From assembly GCF_032854445.1 (NCBI RefSeq), contig NC_088301.1, positions 3,908,001 through 3,968,000 on the forward strand: a DNA stretch of 60,000 nucleotides. The letters are read 5' to 3'. The notes below the pieces were generated by a model that saw nothing but the letters and a program-made list of their open reading frames with translations, was not told where the DNA came from and searched no databases. Below, piece after piece: positions 12,001 through 23,006 of the stretch. The position numbers and the translations under genes are program-made. Position 1 is the first letter of the stretch. The number at the start of each line of letters is the position of its first letter. The DNA is from Liolophura sinensis. Lineage: Eukaryota > Mollusca > Polyplacophora > Chitonida > Chitonidae.

Positions 12001-15000
12001 GTCCTAGTTAAGCATACCTGTTTGTAGTTTGGCACACTGAGAATTTTAAGGTGCTCTTTTAACGGTGGTGATTCCTCTTTTGTACCACAGGATTACATAT
12101 GGGGAAATACCTGATGTTACATTGTACTTTCTGTGCTGCACTCTTTAGTCGGATTACCTGATGTTAACACTCTGAGCTTTCTGTGCTGCAGTCTCAGGGT
12201 GATTACTTGATGTTACACTGTACTTTCTGTGTTCAGTTGGATTAGGTGTTGTTAACATTGTGTATTCTTTATGTTTCAGTCCCAGGGGGATTACCTGGTG
12301 TTACACTGTGTGGCCCGCATCCTAGAGCTGGTTGTACCCCTGATGGATCACCCCAGTGAGTCTTTCCTTGCCACTCTGGAGGAGGACATGATGAAGCTGA
12401 TCCTCAAACACGGCATGATGGTGAGACTTACACATAGGCAACATGCTACAACAGAGAAATCACATAAACCATTGGAAATTAGCATGACGGCCTTGTTTCC
12501 ACATCGTTCATCAATGCTTTTTGGCGAATGCCATTTATATGGTCAATCAGAAATGGAAGCATATCAGACCAATTTTAAACCTTGGAAACTTCCATTTCAA
12601 AAATGGGATTGACATGTTCATTGTAAGGACTTACAATACTTAAAGAAAGAAAAAGACATCCTTTGCTTTGTACCCTACAATGACTTTATCAGATCTTGGT
12701 ATGTAGACAGTAACTGTGTGGAGCATCATGTTTAGTGTGTCCTGTGTGGGTCGTTTTTATGTATACACAAATATGTGGTCATGAAGTGCTGGAGACTAGA
12801 AACAAGATATTTTAAAATGTGTGGTCGCAAGGCCATCATGATGTGTAACTCACCATTATATTGATAGAAGTTTCTGATCTGAGAAGGTTAATTTTTAGTT
12901 CAGCAGTTTACCACTAGGTCAACTATGCTGTGGTCCTTGTATTCAATCAGCTAATTTTTTCTGTACGGTATTGTTTTAGGTGCTACAAAGCTGTGTCAGC
13001 TGTTTAGGTGCTGTGGTCAATTGTGTGACTCACAACTACAAACTGGTCAAAGATTGTTTCCAGAAATTCTTTGGTAAGAAAAGCTATATTTGTCATGCAC
13101 AGGTACCAAATAGTTGAAATATCCATTCATTTACCATAACAGCACTTGAATTGTATGTAGCAATGCAGCAGCACACCTTGTCCCAAGATAAAAGGATTAA
13201 AGGACTTTGGTTTAGGACTCTCAATGCAATACGCAGTCAACAACAATTGCTTGGCCGTTTGCACAGTCTAACGTTCTTTGATGACCACTTGCTCTTCACC
13301 ATTATGGTGTGCATATCTATAGGTCACCTGTGTAAAGGTTTATCAGTAATTTACCAAAGGTCATCGGTTTCCTTTGAGCAAGTCAGTTTCCTACATTCAT
13401 AAAACTGACTGTAAATTGTACAAATGAAACATTCTTGAGTATAGCATTAAGCAACAAACAAATAAAACTGAGCAAATTACATAAGTTGTTCCCACCAAAT
13501 CAGGTAAATTAATTTATGGTACTTTCATTATTTATAGTTATGTCATACCAAGTTGTTTTATCAACTGATTGTACTATCTTTTACAGGCTTTCTTTCTAAG
13601 GTGTTGGCTGATCACAAGTCAGACCCAAACACACCTTCCCCACCTAAGATGAAGCCAACTCTGTTGAGATCTCTGTTTACTGTTGGATTGCTCTGTAAAC
13701 ATTTCGATTTTGACTCAAAAGAAGTTGGAGAAACCAAGGTATGATTCTCAAGATTAAAAACATCCCAACCCATGTTTAGCATGGTTACATTTACATATTG
13801 TGTGTGGGGACGGGTAGAGGGGAGTTTCATGAGATGAAATAGAATTCTGAAAGAAAAAAAGCAGTACATGTTGCAAAATAATTTCTTATTACCAGAGAAA
13901 AGGGTTCGGGAAAACTGATTGTTTTTTGGGGGGGGGGGTGTTCAAATGATTAAAATGATTTCAAGCATATTTGAAATGATGTTGTATTATCAGTGTCTCC
14001 TTCACTGTTTTCAGGTCTGTGTCCGAGAAAAAGTATTTGAAGTGCTAACTTATTTCTTGTCTCATGAAGACGAAGCGGTTAAGCATAAAGCCTTGAATGG
14101 GTTAGGTAAGTTTGAACCATCATGTCAAAATTTCTTTCATTTGATAAATTTGCTAATAATAATAAACAAAAACAGACTTTCACTAAGCTCATATTTTTGT
14201 CAGACAATATAACACATGCTCCTGTGCCACAAAACCATCTTTACCACGTGTTCTTAGGGTTGTTTCAAGCAACTAAGCTTACTAATGTTTTGTAGAAAAG
14301 TGTCGTCATTTGTAGTTTTTAAAGGAAGTATTTTTTTTTTTTGTTGTATTATTCGCTTCGTTTAGATGTGGACATAATTCTAAGACAAACTGTATGCTAT
14401 AGTTACAATATATATGCTCAAAGTGAAAGACAACACCTGGCTAAAACATATTTCAATCAAAAGCAAGATACTTAAACTTCCTAAAACTTATCATGCTTTA
14501 TTATTTCAGTGAGATTTCACCGAATAACATTTAGAACAACCTGACAATTCTGCTAGCAGTTTCTAAATAACAAATATCAGTCAGTGCAAAATTCATTAGG
14601 GATGCCAAAGGTTTATGAGAATGAGAAGACGGCATCTAACCGGATCTCAACGCTAATGATTAATTAAGTCTTATGATATAATTTTTTTTCTCTGAATTTA
14701 TTACAACTGAAGAAGTTAAATTTTTCTCCTTCCTCTTTCTGGCATAGAAGGGATGTTTTTCTCTGTTTTCGTTTACAAAATACAGTAAAATTATTTCTCT
14801 GACATCCTTGATAATTAGGTCAGCACTGCTTTCATCTCAGAAATCATGGCTACAAAATTGAAGCATAAAATCCAGCAACAGTTGAATGCCTAGATCAGCA
14901 TCAGTGGTGATTAGATTTATTTCCATTTGTTTCAGAATTGAGCATTAATCTAGTAATTTTGTAAACATTTAATAGGGTAAAAATCATCAGCACAACCCCT

Positions 15001-18000
15001 CCAGAGGCTGTGACCTGAACCAGGAATACTGCGGCCCTGCATCTGGAGCTAGGCTATTTAAACAGGGTCGCTGGAGTTCCTTGTAAATGATGTAGTGGGG
15101 CTACTGTATCAACAGTTGTATGTGCAGTGGAAGAAATATACTTCCAGTATGTCCATTTTCCGAGAAAACTATATTTATAATTTATAAATTATACAGAAAA
15201 TACCTTCGGCGTTAGACAGCTGAAGCTGTGTCAAGACGAAGTTTCAGTAAACTTTTGCTTACTGGATGGAAAAAAAATCTAAAAATATTTAATGCCAGTT
15301 TAGGATACTTGGAATGGTAGCGTTTCAGTGGACATAAACATTAGTCACGTGCTGTCTTTCACTTTCATCAACTTCAGTAGAAAAGGAGCTAAAATGTATT
15401 TAACAACATCAAGATTGGCCTTTGGCTCATGATCGCTCTGTAATTTATTAATTTGTGGTACTCTCTTTTGTGTTGTAGGGTTATTGTGTATTAGACATTA
15501 TGAATTCATGTTGGGAAAGACCTTGAAGACGTTGTATGATGAACTGCTCATGAATGTAGATGCACCAATCCTTCTCAAAATTCAGGTAAACTTTTGTTAT
15601 GGATTTTTTAGAGGAAAGCTCTTCTTGTTAAATTAACTTTTTTTGTACTGGTCAAAGAGTATCTGTGAAAAATGGTTTGTGGGTGTACTTCATTTAACTT
15701 AGTCTGTCGCAGAGTTATGGAAGTAAGTGCATTTGTACACCAGTGCCTGAGGAATTGTTGCTGTGCGTGTAAAATGTATTGTGCAAATGTTAATGAAGCA
15801 AGCACAAGAGTGTTGGTTTTTAACTTTTTGCATTATTTTTTTCATTGATAGGTGTATGCCATAATAAAGAATATTTCGCTCAGTTGATTATGTGGGGTTT
15901 ATGGGTGTTGGAAACCTGGCAGAAACAAGTTTGCCAAGAACTTGCTTTTCATGAATTAAAATAAAGCTGCAACACACTTAACATTCTGTGTTGTCATATC
16001 AGCATCTCATATAGACTTGAAGTTTCTGTTTACAGAGATTTAATGCAGAACAGAAATTAATGGACATGTTAAGTAACCCTTTTGGATTAGTTGTCTGGTA
16101 TATTACTTGTGACATTGGACAAAACATCTTTTTGAAAGTTTTTTCCTTTTGCATTTCAGGTTTTGAACAACTTACAAGCATATCTTGTGGAAGAAGAAGT
16201 AAGGATGGCCAAAGCTGATGCAGAATGTAAGAATTTTGACTATAGCCTTTGTGTCCTTTCAGGGGACCTCCATGGCCGACTGGGTTAGCACACCAGCGCG
16301 GCACAATTACCCAGGAGCCTCCTGCCAGTGCAGCCACTATGAGTTCAAGTCCAGCTCATGCTGGCTTCCTCTCTGGCCATACAGAGGAAGGTCTCTCAGC
16401 AGCCTGCAGATGGCCGTGGGTTTCCACCTGGTTTCCTCTCACCATAATGCTGGCCACCATAGTTCAAATGAAATTTTCTTTGAATACGGCGTGAAACACC
16501 AATCAAGTGAATAGTGTCCTACCATAATTTGTCACTTTGTTTATTGCATGCAGGGCAATAATTCTTAAATTATTAGAATTAATTCTTCAGTTGCATGGTT
16601 TGCTCCACATAATTTTTCATGAATATGGGTTTGCGTTTGAGTCTAATCAAATAATGATTAATTGCAATTATATGTGATGTTATTACAGGGAGGAAAGTGG
16701 CCAAAAAGGAAGACTTAAAAGAAATGGGAGATGTTCAGTCAGGGTAAGTGGGTAACCCTGGTATCAGCAGATTTATGACACTAGAACTCACTAGTTTTGG
16801 TAATCATTGATGATTTGTTGTCATTCACAATTCATTGATGACGGGTCATATTGCAGTCCCACTGTTTCACCATTGACCCACTCCCACTGGCCCACCATTT
16901 AACCACAGTCCCACTGTTTCACCATTGGCCCACCATTTCCCATTGCCATGTAACCATTGACCCAGAAGCTTATTTAATATGGATTCAGACCGGTGTACCT
17001 TTATGTTGTGAAATCTTGTTAGGATTTACTAACAGTACTTAAAACTTCCAGAACATATCCTTAATTCTGATTGACATTTCTATTTGTTTTCAGAATGGCC
17101 AGTACAATCATGCAGATCTATCTGAAGCAGACACTAGAGGCATTCTTCCATCCCGATCCTCAGGTTCGATTGGCAGCTCTCAATGTGATAAATCTTATTC
17201 TGAGGCAGGGGCTGGTGCATCCAGTACAGGTGAGTACTCCAACTTGTCGGCATTTCTCATAAGGCTGTTCAGATGAAATTCATGTGAAAACACTTGCCTA
17301 CCACCAGTGTGGTATGTACATACATTCACAAACTATCTCACACATGAGATAGAGATTTTTACCACAGAGTGAGTGTGTGGAAAAATCTGTGTGAGATAGT
17401 TTGAGATCTGCCAAAGGTTGGCGGTTTAGTATGGCCACTAAAGTAACCTTGCCCATAAATTCACCGCAGTTGTGTACATGAAATAATCCTATAGTACCTT
17501 ACACCATTTCTTCAATCCAGCCAGTCACTAGAATTCACATTGTAAATACTGTTCTGCATGTCTCCATTTCCAGAAATGTTATGAATGTTGGTTATTCTTC
17601 CTTAGAGTGACAAAAGTATAGAATTTGTAAATGTGCTTGATTTCAGTGTGTGCCATACCTAGTGAGTATGGGAACAGATGTAGAAGCAACCATTAGGATT
17701 AAAGCTGATCAACAGCTTCAGGAAATTGAGAAGAAGTATCCTGGCTTTATCCATGTAAGTTAATAACTTAGAAGTGTTTTTAACATGAGGTTTCATTGCT
17801 GAAGGGCATTGTCACAATGTAGCCTTGTTCAAGCTCAGTAGCATACATACCATGAAGCTCTTGGGATAGAAGTTCGGAATAAAGCCAGCAGAACAATTGT
17901 CCTGTTGATTACTAAAAGTGACCAAACATTTTTGCTACTCCCAGAGCAAAATTTCTATGTACTGAACTGTTGGCCAATATATGAATAAATGCACTGAGTT

Positions 18001-21000
18001 TGTACTTGGTTTTGACATGTAGCTGTCTTAATAACTGACCAGGAGGGTTATTTGCGTTCACTGTAATTTTTCACACTTTGTGCAATGCATCGCTTCCCAT
18101 CTTTCTTATATCATCACCTACCTGAGGCTGTTGTTGGATTGGCCTTATCGCTTGGGTCGGTCCATTAGTGGATTGCTCGGTAAATCTGAATGTAAGAAGG
18201 CCTGTCGTTTTGACAGATTGATATTTTTTGTTTCACTGCCAACTGCTACCATATTCTTAGAGTCATGCACCCATCCCTGTGAAGTTTAGATCGTGAGATA
18301 CGCTTAGTCTCTTTGCTCATTGAAAAGCCATGGGAACAGGGTCATCGATTTTCTGACAAGGTGATGTTTTGAAGTCATTTGATGTTCTCTTACAAATAAA
18401 AGAAAACAAATGAATCCACTCAAACACCAGTTTGGAGACTGATCAAAGTAACAAAATTTTATGTATGTGCAAATTTTCACCACCAAATATTCAAGTGAAC
18501 ATTTATCTGTGCTGCACATAAATTTTGATGTACAAAACTATTTTTTTTGCTGGAGATGTTCAACAAGTCCGTGGTAATTTTGACCATGAAAAGCTGTTTG
18601 AAGAGCTAGAAATGAACATAGACCATGTGTGGTCTCGTAATCTTCAAAGTTAGTGAAAGGCATGTGATTTGCAAAGAAGATGGTATAAAAAAGCATTATT
18701 GTGCTTGTGTGTGCAGTCCCTTAGCGGACACCAGATTTCAACAGCCGTTAATGCCAAAACCAAACAGCCAATTAACTCTAACAGAATTCCTTTTGTTATG
18801 GCAACAGTGAAAATGATGTTTGCTGTGTGCTATTGACAGTACATGTATCTCAGATAATGTTTCTCCCTCTCTCTACAGCTGCTTCTCTTTCAAACTATTT
18901 TAAATGATACTATATGTGTTGTTTTAGATGAAGGCCCTGGCTGGGATGAAGATGTCTTTCAGATTACAGCGTTTGTTGTTTCCGGATCTTTCCAAAACCT
19001 ATCCGAGGATTTCGAGAGGAGGACTCGTGCCTGAGTCTGAACGCTTACCTGTACACAGTGCTCAGGACCAATCGCTCCCAAAGGAGGGGCTTCATCCAAA
19101 CACTCCTCAATCTGTTTGACGACTCTGCGGTAAGTTATGTCCTCCAGATTCTCTTTTCAGTACCAAGAATGTGTTCCTTGACATGGGAACCTCACCCTCA
19201 TTGATGGAAATCGCATGTTCCAGATGTGTTCTTAAGTCTTTAAACCAAGTGACTCATAGAGCCTTTGGTTTTTTTTTATTTTGGGAGTTTGAAGGAACAT
19301 TTTGCTGATGACAATATACATCATCTAATTATGTAATATATTCCATAAAACAGTCAGGTTGTATTTCAATCTGTCATACTGCTTGGTTAGGATACGGGCA
19401 ATTCACAAGTGAACTTGGCATTGTGGGATTCTCTGTGCTGCCTCATTTGCATGATATCTCATTAGGCAGATAGTTTATACCAGCCACGGCTTTCCCCTTG
19501 TAATGCTGTTAATTGAAAAACGGGTATGGGTTAGAAAAGTATGGGGCCTTGGGCATTTAGATAAGTCAAGTGCTACTCAGTTTTGTATTTTCTGATTTTT
19601 GTATATGGTGTATTTTTGTGTTTAAATTTGAAAAAAAAGTATCATCTTCTCATTAAAAAGAGAATGAAAGTAGTGTTTCCAACTCATAGCTTGTATCATT
19701 GCAGAGTCCTTTTCTGACCTGTTCATGTATCCGTGTCATGTGTTACAGAAAGTGTCGCTGAAGGAGCTGATCTATGTTGTGGACAACCTGGCCTTCTTCC
19801 CTTACCTGACCCAGGACGAACCACTGTTTATCATCCACCAGATAGAAGTCATTGTGTCTGTGTCTGGCTCCAACCTCATGCAGACTTTCAAAGAGGTATG
19901 GACTGTGCAACACAAACCCAGCAGCCCTCTCTTTTTTTAGAGGATGTGTTTAGCCCTTTAGCTGTAGAAAGCCGTAGCACAGAATCAATTTTTGGACATA
20001 ACAATGTGACCTACCAGTCGAAAAATCAAAACATTCCATCATGATGAAAGCAGCTAGTCTGTTTGGGAGGCCTGTCCTTTGATGAAACTTTACAATGAAA
20101 GCATGACATGGTTATCAAATTAAGTTTACTAAGATTCAAGAATGAATGATTATGGCTTCACTCCAAAGCAATATTAGAACCTTACAGTGGAGACTGGTTC
20201 AGCACAAAATTTCACAAGGCTTTCTGAATTGGCTTGCTCGGTTTTTTGTGAATGATGCTTAGGATTGAAATATTGAGTTTTATCTCGGGAGCGAATGATC
20301 CATTTGATACCCATTGTGGCTAATTTTGTATAAGTACTTCAGTGAGACTTCTCAAGCTTTTCTAGGAGCCAACACATAAATACATCAGCATTTGGCTCCT
20401 AAAATACCTTTATTTCAGTGTCTGATGCTTGCAGCTTATATCACCATGAAGCAACGAGATTTACAAGGAATTGAAATAAAGAAAATCAGTTCAGGTGTAT
20501 AACATTTTTACTTTCATCATCATAGAGGACAGTGTTAATGGAGTTTTGTCACTTCAGATCAAGATTTTTTTCCAGCAGCATTGCATTATATGGCTTGGCT
20601 TGGCTTGAAGTTCCAAGATGGATTAATGTATGGCCTTTTCCTCTCAGATTCTGTACCCTTCTAAAAAGGAGAATGGTAACAGTGAGACAGTGGATGAGGA
20701 AGGTCAGAGGGTACAGGGGAACTCTTCCTATTTGCTGGATGGTGATGAGGACGAGGATGAAGACAAAATATTAGGTCAGTATTTCTCACTATTCATGAAC
20801 ACATCCTTCTAAGTGCCTCATCTAAAGGAGGTATGCATTAAGTAAGTACAACCCATCTATTATCATGAATTAAAGACACAACTAATGTTAACTACCTGTT
20901 CAAAATCTGTAAATTCTACCTTTTGTTCAAAATCTGTGTTCTGATCAGCAAATGTAACTGGTATCACGAGAATTGTTAATTTTGTGTACTGTGGGCCTGT

Positions 21001-23006
21001 ATTTAGTTAGTAGTATGAAAAGGATCTCGTTGTGACCAAGAGGGGCTCAAAAGGGGATGAAGATCTGAGAGTTAATAAAGTTACTATTAAGTGGTGGGTT
21101 GGCTCATGTAAGGGGAATAACTCTGGTGAGACTATTTTCCCCATTCAATAGTTATCTTCCATTGTTAGTTTGGCGGTAGCATAGCTCTTTGTTATACAAG
21201 CAATTGGATACAGTATTGTCTGATGTTGGTAATATATCCCTGACATGTTGTATTTTCCTTTTGACCCTGCAGCCAATTTACCAGAAAACACCCAACCTCT
21301 CCAGGAAATCCTGCAGATAGCCCAGGGCTGTGTGTTGTTGCTTCTACTCAAACAACACCTGAAGGACTTGTATGGATTTACCGACAGGTACAAGGGGTCT
21401 TGATATATTTGGATTAAGTCTTCACGTTTAACAACCAGTTCTCAACAAAAAGTTGGGTCTGATAATGATTTACATTAATAAGCTTTTGTGCACAGGTTAG
21501 CATGGCATTTTCATTGACTTTATCCTTCAAACAGACGTGTCTGCACCAATTATGTATAGAAATATGAGTGAGGCACTTGAGACTTGTAACACAACACATA
21601 TTTGCTCTTGATAAAGCTCATAGCCTTAACAATTTTAATGAAGTAATTCTAAATACGTGATAAAAAAATGAATCCCCTCCTTTTTTCCGTTTTAGCAAAA
21701 TTCACCGATACTCTCCCACTGAAGGTGCCAAAGTAAACGATAAACCATTGACACGTAAAGTGAACATTCGGTTTGAACCTGAGGCGGTGCTGGAGGTCCT
21801 CACTGCCAAGCCTGAGGAGGAAGAGGAGGAGGGTGAAGCTAAGGCCAGGCAGAAACTTGTACAAGATTATTTAGAGGTATAGTTTAAGACAAGACAATTT
21901 CATTTCGGATTTTAACGTGTACCTGTTCTGTATTTTCAACGCTGATTTGTAGAAATTATGTTTTGAACATATAAAATAGGGCAAAAGTTTAAGTGTTGAT
22001 TTTAGCCAGTTTAAAACCAGCATTTGTTATGGAAAGCTGTCCTTCTTATTTGACTAAATTCAGTGCATGAGAACCATCAAGAAATTTGTGCTGTCCGTTA
22101 TAAACGTATGTGTAATCAAGCTGTGCATGTGGTTGGTTGTCATACATTTGGGCAGGTTTCTCACTTTTTCCTTAAGACATGACAGGTTTTCCTTAATGTA
22201 CCATCTTGGTTAGTTTGCACAGCAATACACACAGGTCACACCAGATAATTGAAGTCAATTCTTCTTTGGTGGTTTTCAGTTTAAGCAGTTAATGTTGAGT
22301 ATAGACCCTCCCGATGAAGACGATGAAGATGAGGAAAGCAGACTGAGCCCCACACCCAAGAAGTCTGCCCCTGCTGGGGGAGATGCGCCTGAGGGACAGG
22401 TGGTTAATGGGGACGGGACGCCAGATAAACCTGGGCCAGACGGAGAGACAGTCACACCTGTGGTACGTTACAGACAACCAGCCTCTCGTCTGTCCGCTGA
22501 ATTGGCTAACTCTGCATTAGATATTGATGAGTAAAAAGTTTAACATTTGGTGTAGAGAGTGAAACAAAGTGTTGTAGAAATAGCTAATGGACAAGGAAAA
22601 TGTGAGTTGAATGGTGGTCCACAGATCATTGTGATTATACTTACCAATTTCAGATGAGAGGTCAATTTGTGATATGTTACCCTGTGATCTTGAATACCAT
22701 TTCATTTAGAGATTTGATGTTTTCTTCCAGATACATACATCACATTCACGGACCCCAAAACACCATCATTTCAAAAGGAAATCAACACCACGCAGCATTC
22801 GCCCATCAGCCTCCCGATCATCATCACAAAAGAAAAAGCCGAAGAAGAAGCGTAGGCGTTACAGTGGCAGCGGGGATGAAGACAGCGATGATTATGATGA
22901 AAGCACCTTCCGACAGCCATTGAAGAAAAAGGCTAAGAAGCGACGGAGACGGTTGAGTGATAGTGAAGACGAGAGTGATGATGACGACCCAGATTTTGTT
23001 ATATAG
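1..23006 (+). CDS. NIPBL: Nipped-B-like protein (NIPBL/Scc2), cohesin loading factor, C-terminal part, 33 exons
   Basis: NIPBL/Scc2 loads cohesin onto chromatin and stimulates its ATPase; it acts in the nucleus. The spliced exons give about 1,390-1,420 residues, roughly the C-terminal half of a vertebrate NIPBL. Landmarks in order: LLSTVNKPEWPASELLLSLL (exon 6), RYLSSQRPFAKSFDIYLTQI (exon 11), STSVREAAVELVGKF (exon 12, Cohesin_HEAT segment), DTGISVRKRVIKIFREIC (exon 13), MKLILKHGM (exon 18), RSLFTVGLLCKHFDFD (exon 20), WRKVAKKEDLKEMGDV (exon 24), QTLEAFFHPDPQVRLAALNV (exon 25, Nipped-B_C segment) and DNLAFFPYLTQDEPLFIIHQ (exon 28). Reading phases agree across all junctions except for two single-base indels in exons 12 and 27 and an ambiguous last junction. 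The N-terminal half lies left of the window. Identity is from recognised family motifs, not a search; I am very sure of it. Confidence 0.97.
584..705 (+). mobile_element. SINE fragment, family 1 (body only)
   Basis: This stretch in NIPBL intron 2 matches the middle of the window's commonest SINE (ctggcttcctctccggccg ... ccaccatagtgctg). It lacks the tRNA-like head and the tail. A second, more complete copy abuts it. Confidence 0.75.
706..920 (+). mobile_element. SINE, family 1, 5'-truncated copy
   Basis: It begins at the B-box side of the head (gagcctctcaccaatg) and runs through the body to ttcttgagtacggtgtg, aaacaccaatcaaatgaa and a degenerate A-rich tail. It lies in NIPBL intron 2 in the gene's orientation, directly after another fragment of the same family. 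Confidence 0.85.
1216..1381 (+). mobile_element. SINE, family 1, 5'-truncated, with target site duplication
   Basis: It starts at tgcttcctctccggt and ends in aataaataaataa. The 9-bp direct repeat aaaaagtcc occurs at 1207-1215 and 1382-1390. A truncated copy with intact duplications fits target-primed reverse transcription by a partner LINE. Confidence 0.85.
1802..4330 (+). other. NIPBL intron 4, no feature recognised
   Basis: This 2.5-kb intron is AT-rich and unique-looking. I see no SINE, tandem array or conserved ORF. Short ORFs on both strands look like chance. Confidence 0.6.
7556..7805 (+). mobile_element. Full-length tRNA-derived SINE, family 1
   Basis: This is the best reference copy in the window. 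The head carries a tRNA-like A box (tggctcagttgg, from about 7567) and B box (gagttcaagtcc, near 7635). The body runs to accataatgctggccgccg and the tail to accaatcagataaataaata. A perfect 11-bp target duplication, ttgaagtttga, flanks it at 7545-7555 and 7806-7816. It lies in NIPBL intron 11. Confidence 0.93.
8221..8240 (+). other. Single-base deletion (apparent frameshift) in NIPBL exon 12
   Basis: Upstream the frame reads ...ILIRPELIP. The next conserved stretch, YYDMLSERIL, lies one frame away, beginning at the tactatgac of 8231-8239. The exon is 146 bp, although the flanking introns are both phase 0. One base is therefore missing near 8228-8231. Because the rest of the gene is well conserved, an assembly or sequencing error is more likely than a pseudogene. 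Confidence 0.85.
9350..9549. other. Assembly gap of exactly 200 N
   Basis: The 200 consecutive Ns are a placeholder of arbitrary length inside NIPBL intron 14. Both sides of the gap carry cgtg, so the true gap could be very small. Any translation across it is meaningless. Confidence 0.99.
10051..10224 (+). CDS. Unrecognised 57-residue ORF behind a CCAAT/TATA pair (tentative)
   Basis: I do not recognise this protein. It opens MATMSFFDVLFPVIPPKAMD at an ATG in good Kozak context (A at -3, G at +4) and stops at TAG 10222-10224. The second half is rich in Ser, Gln and Pro. Upstream on the same strand are CCAAT at 9964-9968 and TATAAAG at 9993-9999, spaced like a core promoter that would start transcription near 10023. 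An AATAAA overlaps the end. It lies in NIPBL intron 14 just after the assembly gap, so it could be an independent small gene, the first exon of an inserted element, or chance. No transmembrane segment or known motif is visible. Confidence 0.3.
   Translation: MATMSFFDVLFPVIPPKAMDLFWNESSGELHTARGSPSQEAPSFRLQPNLQVSPQNK
12108..12287 (+). repeat. Tandem repeat carrying copies of a splice acceptor and exon start, intron 17 of NIPBL
   Basis: Four degenerate units of about 41-48 bp read roughly gattacctgatgttacactg, tactttctgtgctgcag, tctcaggg. They run straight into the real exon 18, which begins tcccagggggattacctgg and continues tgttacactgtg. Each unit therefore mimics the exon 18 acceptor and first codons. 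The copy with gctgcag at 12186-12192 has a plausible AG acceptor. Confidence 0.8.
14700..15400 (-). repeat. Old dispersed repeat in NIPBL intron 21
   Basis: Segments here (gcatagaagggatgttttt; aaatacagtaaaattattt; ttttccgagaaaactatat; aaaataccttcggcg; tgctgtctttcactttc) occur in reverse complement in the LDL-receptor gene near 43880-44690. A stretch at about 14842-15158 has no counterpart there and may be a later insertion. No coding capacity is seen; the family is not one I can name. Confidence 0.7.
16258..16513 (+). mobile_element. tRNA-derived SINE, family 1
   Basis: The head starts ggggacctccatggccgact, the B box is gagttcaagtcc, and the end is aacaccaatcaagtgaat. The short repeat gtgtcct at 16251-16257 and 16514-16520 is the probable target duplication. 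It lies in NIPBL intron 23, 31 bp after the exon 23 donor. Confidence 0.88.
17330..17402. repeat. Imperfect hairpin in NIPBL intron 25
   Basis: The left arm, 17330-17366, pairs with the right arm, 17376-17402: aaactatctcacaca plus gatttttaccaca against tgtggaaaaatctg plus tgtgagatagttt. The left arm carries about 9 extra bases (tgagatag repeated). A folded intronic stem of about 26 pairs is possible. Confidence 0.7.
17755..18927 (+). other. NIPBL intron 26, no feature recognised
   Basis: This 1.2-kb AT-rich intron shows no repeat or coding signal that I can support. Confidence 0.55.
18955..19000 (+). other. Single-base insertion (apparent frameshift) in NIPBL exon 27
   Basis: The exon opens in frame as MKALAGMKMSFRLQ. 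The family sequence then continues one frame over as RGFREEDSCLSLNAYLYTVL and on to LLNLFDDSA. The uncorrected frame stops at TGA 19120-19122. Exon length is 202 bp where a multiple of three is needed. Removing one base between about 18966 and 18995 restores an exon with the same spacing as the vertebrate protein. An assembly error is the likeliest cause. Confidence 0.83.
19896..20647 (+). other. NIPBL intron 28, short hairpin and repeat tag
   Basis: It contains a perfect 10-bp stem, taggagccaa at 20363-20372 against ttggctccta at 20392-20401. It also contains gaatgattatggct near 20143-20156, which resembles the dispersed motif described at 24110 and 54235. Nothing else is recognised. Confidence 0.5.

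Larger units (their letters stand above)
11040..17754 (+). other. NIPBL: NIPBL exons 15-26
   Basis: Exons: 11040-11096, 11292-11421, 11820-11959, 12280-12420, 12980-13073, 13587-13738, 14015-14105, 15479-15585, 16160-16226, 16689-16743, 17094-17229, 17647-17754. Joining exon 14 (ends ...NITEV) directly to exon 15 (VAACNKDTG...) reproduces the family sequence without loss, so the 200-N gap in that intron hides no expected exon. The Nipped-B_C region spans exons 23-27. Intron 21 holds an old dispersed repeat and intron 23 a SINE. Confidence 0.93.
18928..23006 (+). other. NIPBL: NIPBL exons 27-33 and C-terminal tail
   Basis: Exons: 18928-19129, 19749-19895, 20648-20774, 21273-21387, 21696-21876, 22280-22462 (or to 22530), and 22731 (or 22712) to stop at 23006. 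Exon 27 is 202 bp between phase-0 junctions, so it has one extra base. Exon 29 encodes an acidic insert (DGDEDEDED). The last exon encodes a tail of basic runs (KKKPKKKRRR, KKKAKKRRRR) alternating with acidic-serine runs (SDSEDESDDDD) and ending DPDFVI. The basic runs look like nuclear-localisation signals. I do not recognise this tail from vertebrate NIPBL isoform A. Confidence 0.88.

Noticed and set aside
18928-19119. Complete 63-residue ORF starting MKALAGMKMS
   Set aside because: The ATG is an internal codon of NIPBL exon 27, and the stop results from the one-base insertion.
1-23006. NIPBL as a pseudogene because of two frameshifts
   Set aside because: Splice sites and over thirty exons are intact and strongly conserved, and only two single-base indels occur; assembly error is the simpler reading.
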